From Phorcus lineatus (taxonomy: Eukaryota; Mollusca; Gastropoda; Trochida; Trochidae): a stretch of DNA of 64,000 nt. The stretch is from NCBI GenBank assembly GCA_921293015.1, contig OV121087.1, positions 34,765,235 through 34,829,234 of the forward strand. Reading direction: 5' to 3'. Of this stretch, positions 62,586-64,000 are shown piece after piece. The notes beneath the pieces are model-generated. The model did not search any database. It saw only the letters and a program-made list of their open reading frames with translations, and had not been told where the DNA came from. The translations under genes were made by a program, and so were the position numbers. Numbering within the stretch: position 1 is the first letter of the stretch; every line of letters starts with the position of its first letter.

Positions 62586-63235
62586 TAATAGACAGTACCA
62601 CAGGGGTGTGTATTGCTTAGAAATAGCCTTAAAAGACATATATACCTATAACCCTACCCTAATTATAGTATTATCTATAGGTATATTGTATTAGGGTAGG
62701 GTCAATAGGTATATAGTATTAGGGTAGGGTCCACAGGTATACAGTATTAGGGTAGGGTATATAGTATTAGGGTAGGGTCTATAGGTATATAGTATTAGGG
62801 TAGGGTCTATAGGTATATAGTATTAGGGTAGGGTCTATAGGTATACAGTATTAGGGTAGGGTCTATAGGTATATAGTATTAGGGTAGGGTCTATAGGTAT
62901 ACAGTATTAGGGTAGGGTCTATAGGTATATAGTATTAGGGTAGGGTCTATAGGTATACAGTATTAGGGTAGGGTCTATAGGTATATAGTATTAGGGTAGG
63001 GTCTATAGGTATATAGTATTAGGGTAGGGTCTATAGGTATACAGTATTAGGGTAGGGTCTATAGGTATATAGTATTAGGGTAGGGTCAATAGGTATACAG
63101 TATTAGGGTTGGGTCAAAAGGTATACAGTATTAGGGTAGGGTCTCTAGGTATAAGGGTAGGGTCTATAGGTATATATATGTCTTTCTAAGGCTGTTTCTA
63201 AGCGATACACGCCCCTGTGGTACTGTCTATTGAGT
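62586..63235. mobile_element. inverted-repeat element enclosing a 28-bp minisatellite
   Basis: The left end (AATAGACAGTACCACAGGGG, then TGTGTATTGCTTAGAAATAG) matches the right end read in reverse (AATAGACAGTACCACAGGGG, then CGTGTATCGCTTAGAAACAG) for about 75 bp. Between them at about 62660-63165 lie about 17 units of 28 bp containing AGTATTAGGGTAGGGTCTAT. MITEs with internal tandem repeats are known in molluscs, but this family is not one I can name. No coding region is inside. Confidence 0.85.
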
Positions 63236-63463
63236 ATAAGCATGCTTCTTGAATTGAATGATTTTGAATCTCTATAGAATTGGTCAAGGCAATTGTTATT
63301 GCACAGCAAACTTAATTTCCACTGATTTTTTTACAGATATTGCATTGTGTCAACACATTATTATCTATATATCTGTTGTATCTGATGAATATAATATATA
63401 TGCATGTAATCCATGGTAAATATGTATCTAATATATGTTATGCATTTTTATCTATTATTGCAG

Positions 63464-63697
63464 GCTTAATTCCTATCCACTAACATAACATCAGCTTGTG
63501 GTGAAACTGTATCTAACGAAAGGGGTCCAAGAGTACCCTTCCAAACAATGCCTCCTCAACAGGGACTGGAGATTGTGGGACTTGGGCGGAAGGAACCCAA
63601 ACACGACAGGACAGAATTAATATTTCATCACAGGAAGGAATGTCATATTGGATCATCTGTGATCGACTCCTGATGCTGGGAACAGGACTTATCATGG
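63464..63697 (+). other. possible exon of unknown gene
   Basis: A stretch bounded by TATTATTGCAG and a good donor (ATGG|GTGAGT) has higher GC than its surroundings. Two frames are open over most of it. One ends with MSYWIICDRLLMLGTGLIM, a possible membrane segment starting at ATG 63640. The other holds MPPQQGLEIVGLGRKEPKHD but hits a stop at about 63670. I do not recognise either, and the partner exons would lie beyond the window. Confidence 0.25.
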
Positions 63698-63777
63698 GTG
63701 AGTACTCGTGTTTCTGTTACTCAACTCAGTTAGTTTTTCATCACAAGAATGCCATACCAGATAGGACCACCAGAAAT

Positions 63778-63900
63778 ATATACCGTATATTTCAATGTAT
63801 AAGCAAGTTTTTTATACCAGAAACTAAGGGGTCAAGGAGGGGGGTCATTTTATACGAGGTCTATGTTTCAGACTTAAAAATTCAGAGGTTGGGTGACGAT
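63778..63900. mobile_element. relic repeat end ATACCGTATATTTCAATGTATA
   Basis: ATACCGTATATTTCAATGTA followed by GGGGGGTCATTTTATACGAG resembles, in inverse sense, the relic at 53740-53875. Only a partial copy is present. Confidence 0.4.
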
Positions 63901-64000
63901 CTGCTGGCTGAGGGAGACGAACAGAAGAGATTCATACCGGAAGCCACGATGTCAGCACGTCAAAAAAACTAAATATAATTACTTTTATGAATATTACATA

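Noticed and set aside
62660-63165. Interstitial telomere repeat
   Set aside because: TTAGGG occurs only once per 28-bp unit and not in head-to-tail hexamers. It is a minisatellite with a telomere-like word.

Overview
The window is a nuclear genomic segment from an AT-rich invertebrate. Every protein-coding gene I can support is split into short exons, mostly with GT-AG introns. Introns and intergenic DNA are full of foldback elements, tRNA-derived SINE relics, minisatellites and a 166-bp satellite. The gene content (a bacterial-type histone deacetylase-like gene, tandem MAPEG genes, BBS7) and the repeat style suggest a lophotrochozoan, most likely a mollusc and possibly a bivalve. The species assignment is inference. 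All identifications come from reading translations and from family knowledge; no database search was run.

Layout. At 0.55-5.58 kb (+) lies a complete 7-exon histone deacetylase-family gene (342 aa). At 7.35-10.91 kb and 13.87-17.14 kb (both -) lie two tandem 5-exon MAPEG genes of the LTC4S/FLAP/MGST2 type. Each encodes exactly 162 aa, and an orphan degenerate copy of exon 1 sits between them. At 20.84-35.34 kb (-) lies a complete BBS7 gene: 19 coding exons per transcript, 713 aa, against 715 aa in human. It carries two alternative copies of exon 11, both exactly 100 nt and both fitting only if one is used at a time. The GC donor of intron 10 sits just before that choice.

From 35.4 to 57.3 kb I see no convincing gene. 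This stretch holds degenerate tandem repeats (37 kb), SINE relics, a 166-bp satellite field (44.0-49.0 kb) whose divergent, longer units survive on both flanks, a foldback element inserted in the satellite, and a 50-bp minisatellite with 300-bp higher-order units (50.2-51.5 kb). At 57.29-61.57 kb is a possible undescribed mobile unit: perfect 30-bp terminal inverted repeats, clusters of a GGTAACAGGA motif near both ends, and a decayed OTU/vertnin-like coding region with a long EKGQ-type repeat. At 62.6-63.2 kb a 28-bp TTAGGGTAGGG minisatellite is enclosed by inverted repeats of about 75 bp.

The genes do not form a pathway. The deacetylase is a zinc amidohydrolase, the MAPEG pair are membrane glutathione/eicosanoid enzymes, and BBS7 is a core BBSome subunit for ciliary trafficking. 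The strongest new observations are the BBS7 exon pair and the 57-61 kb element.
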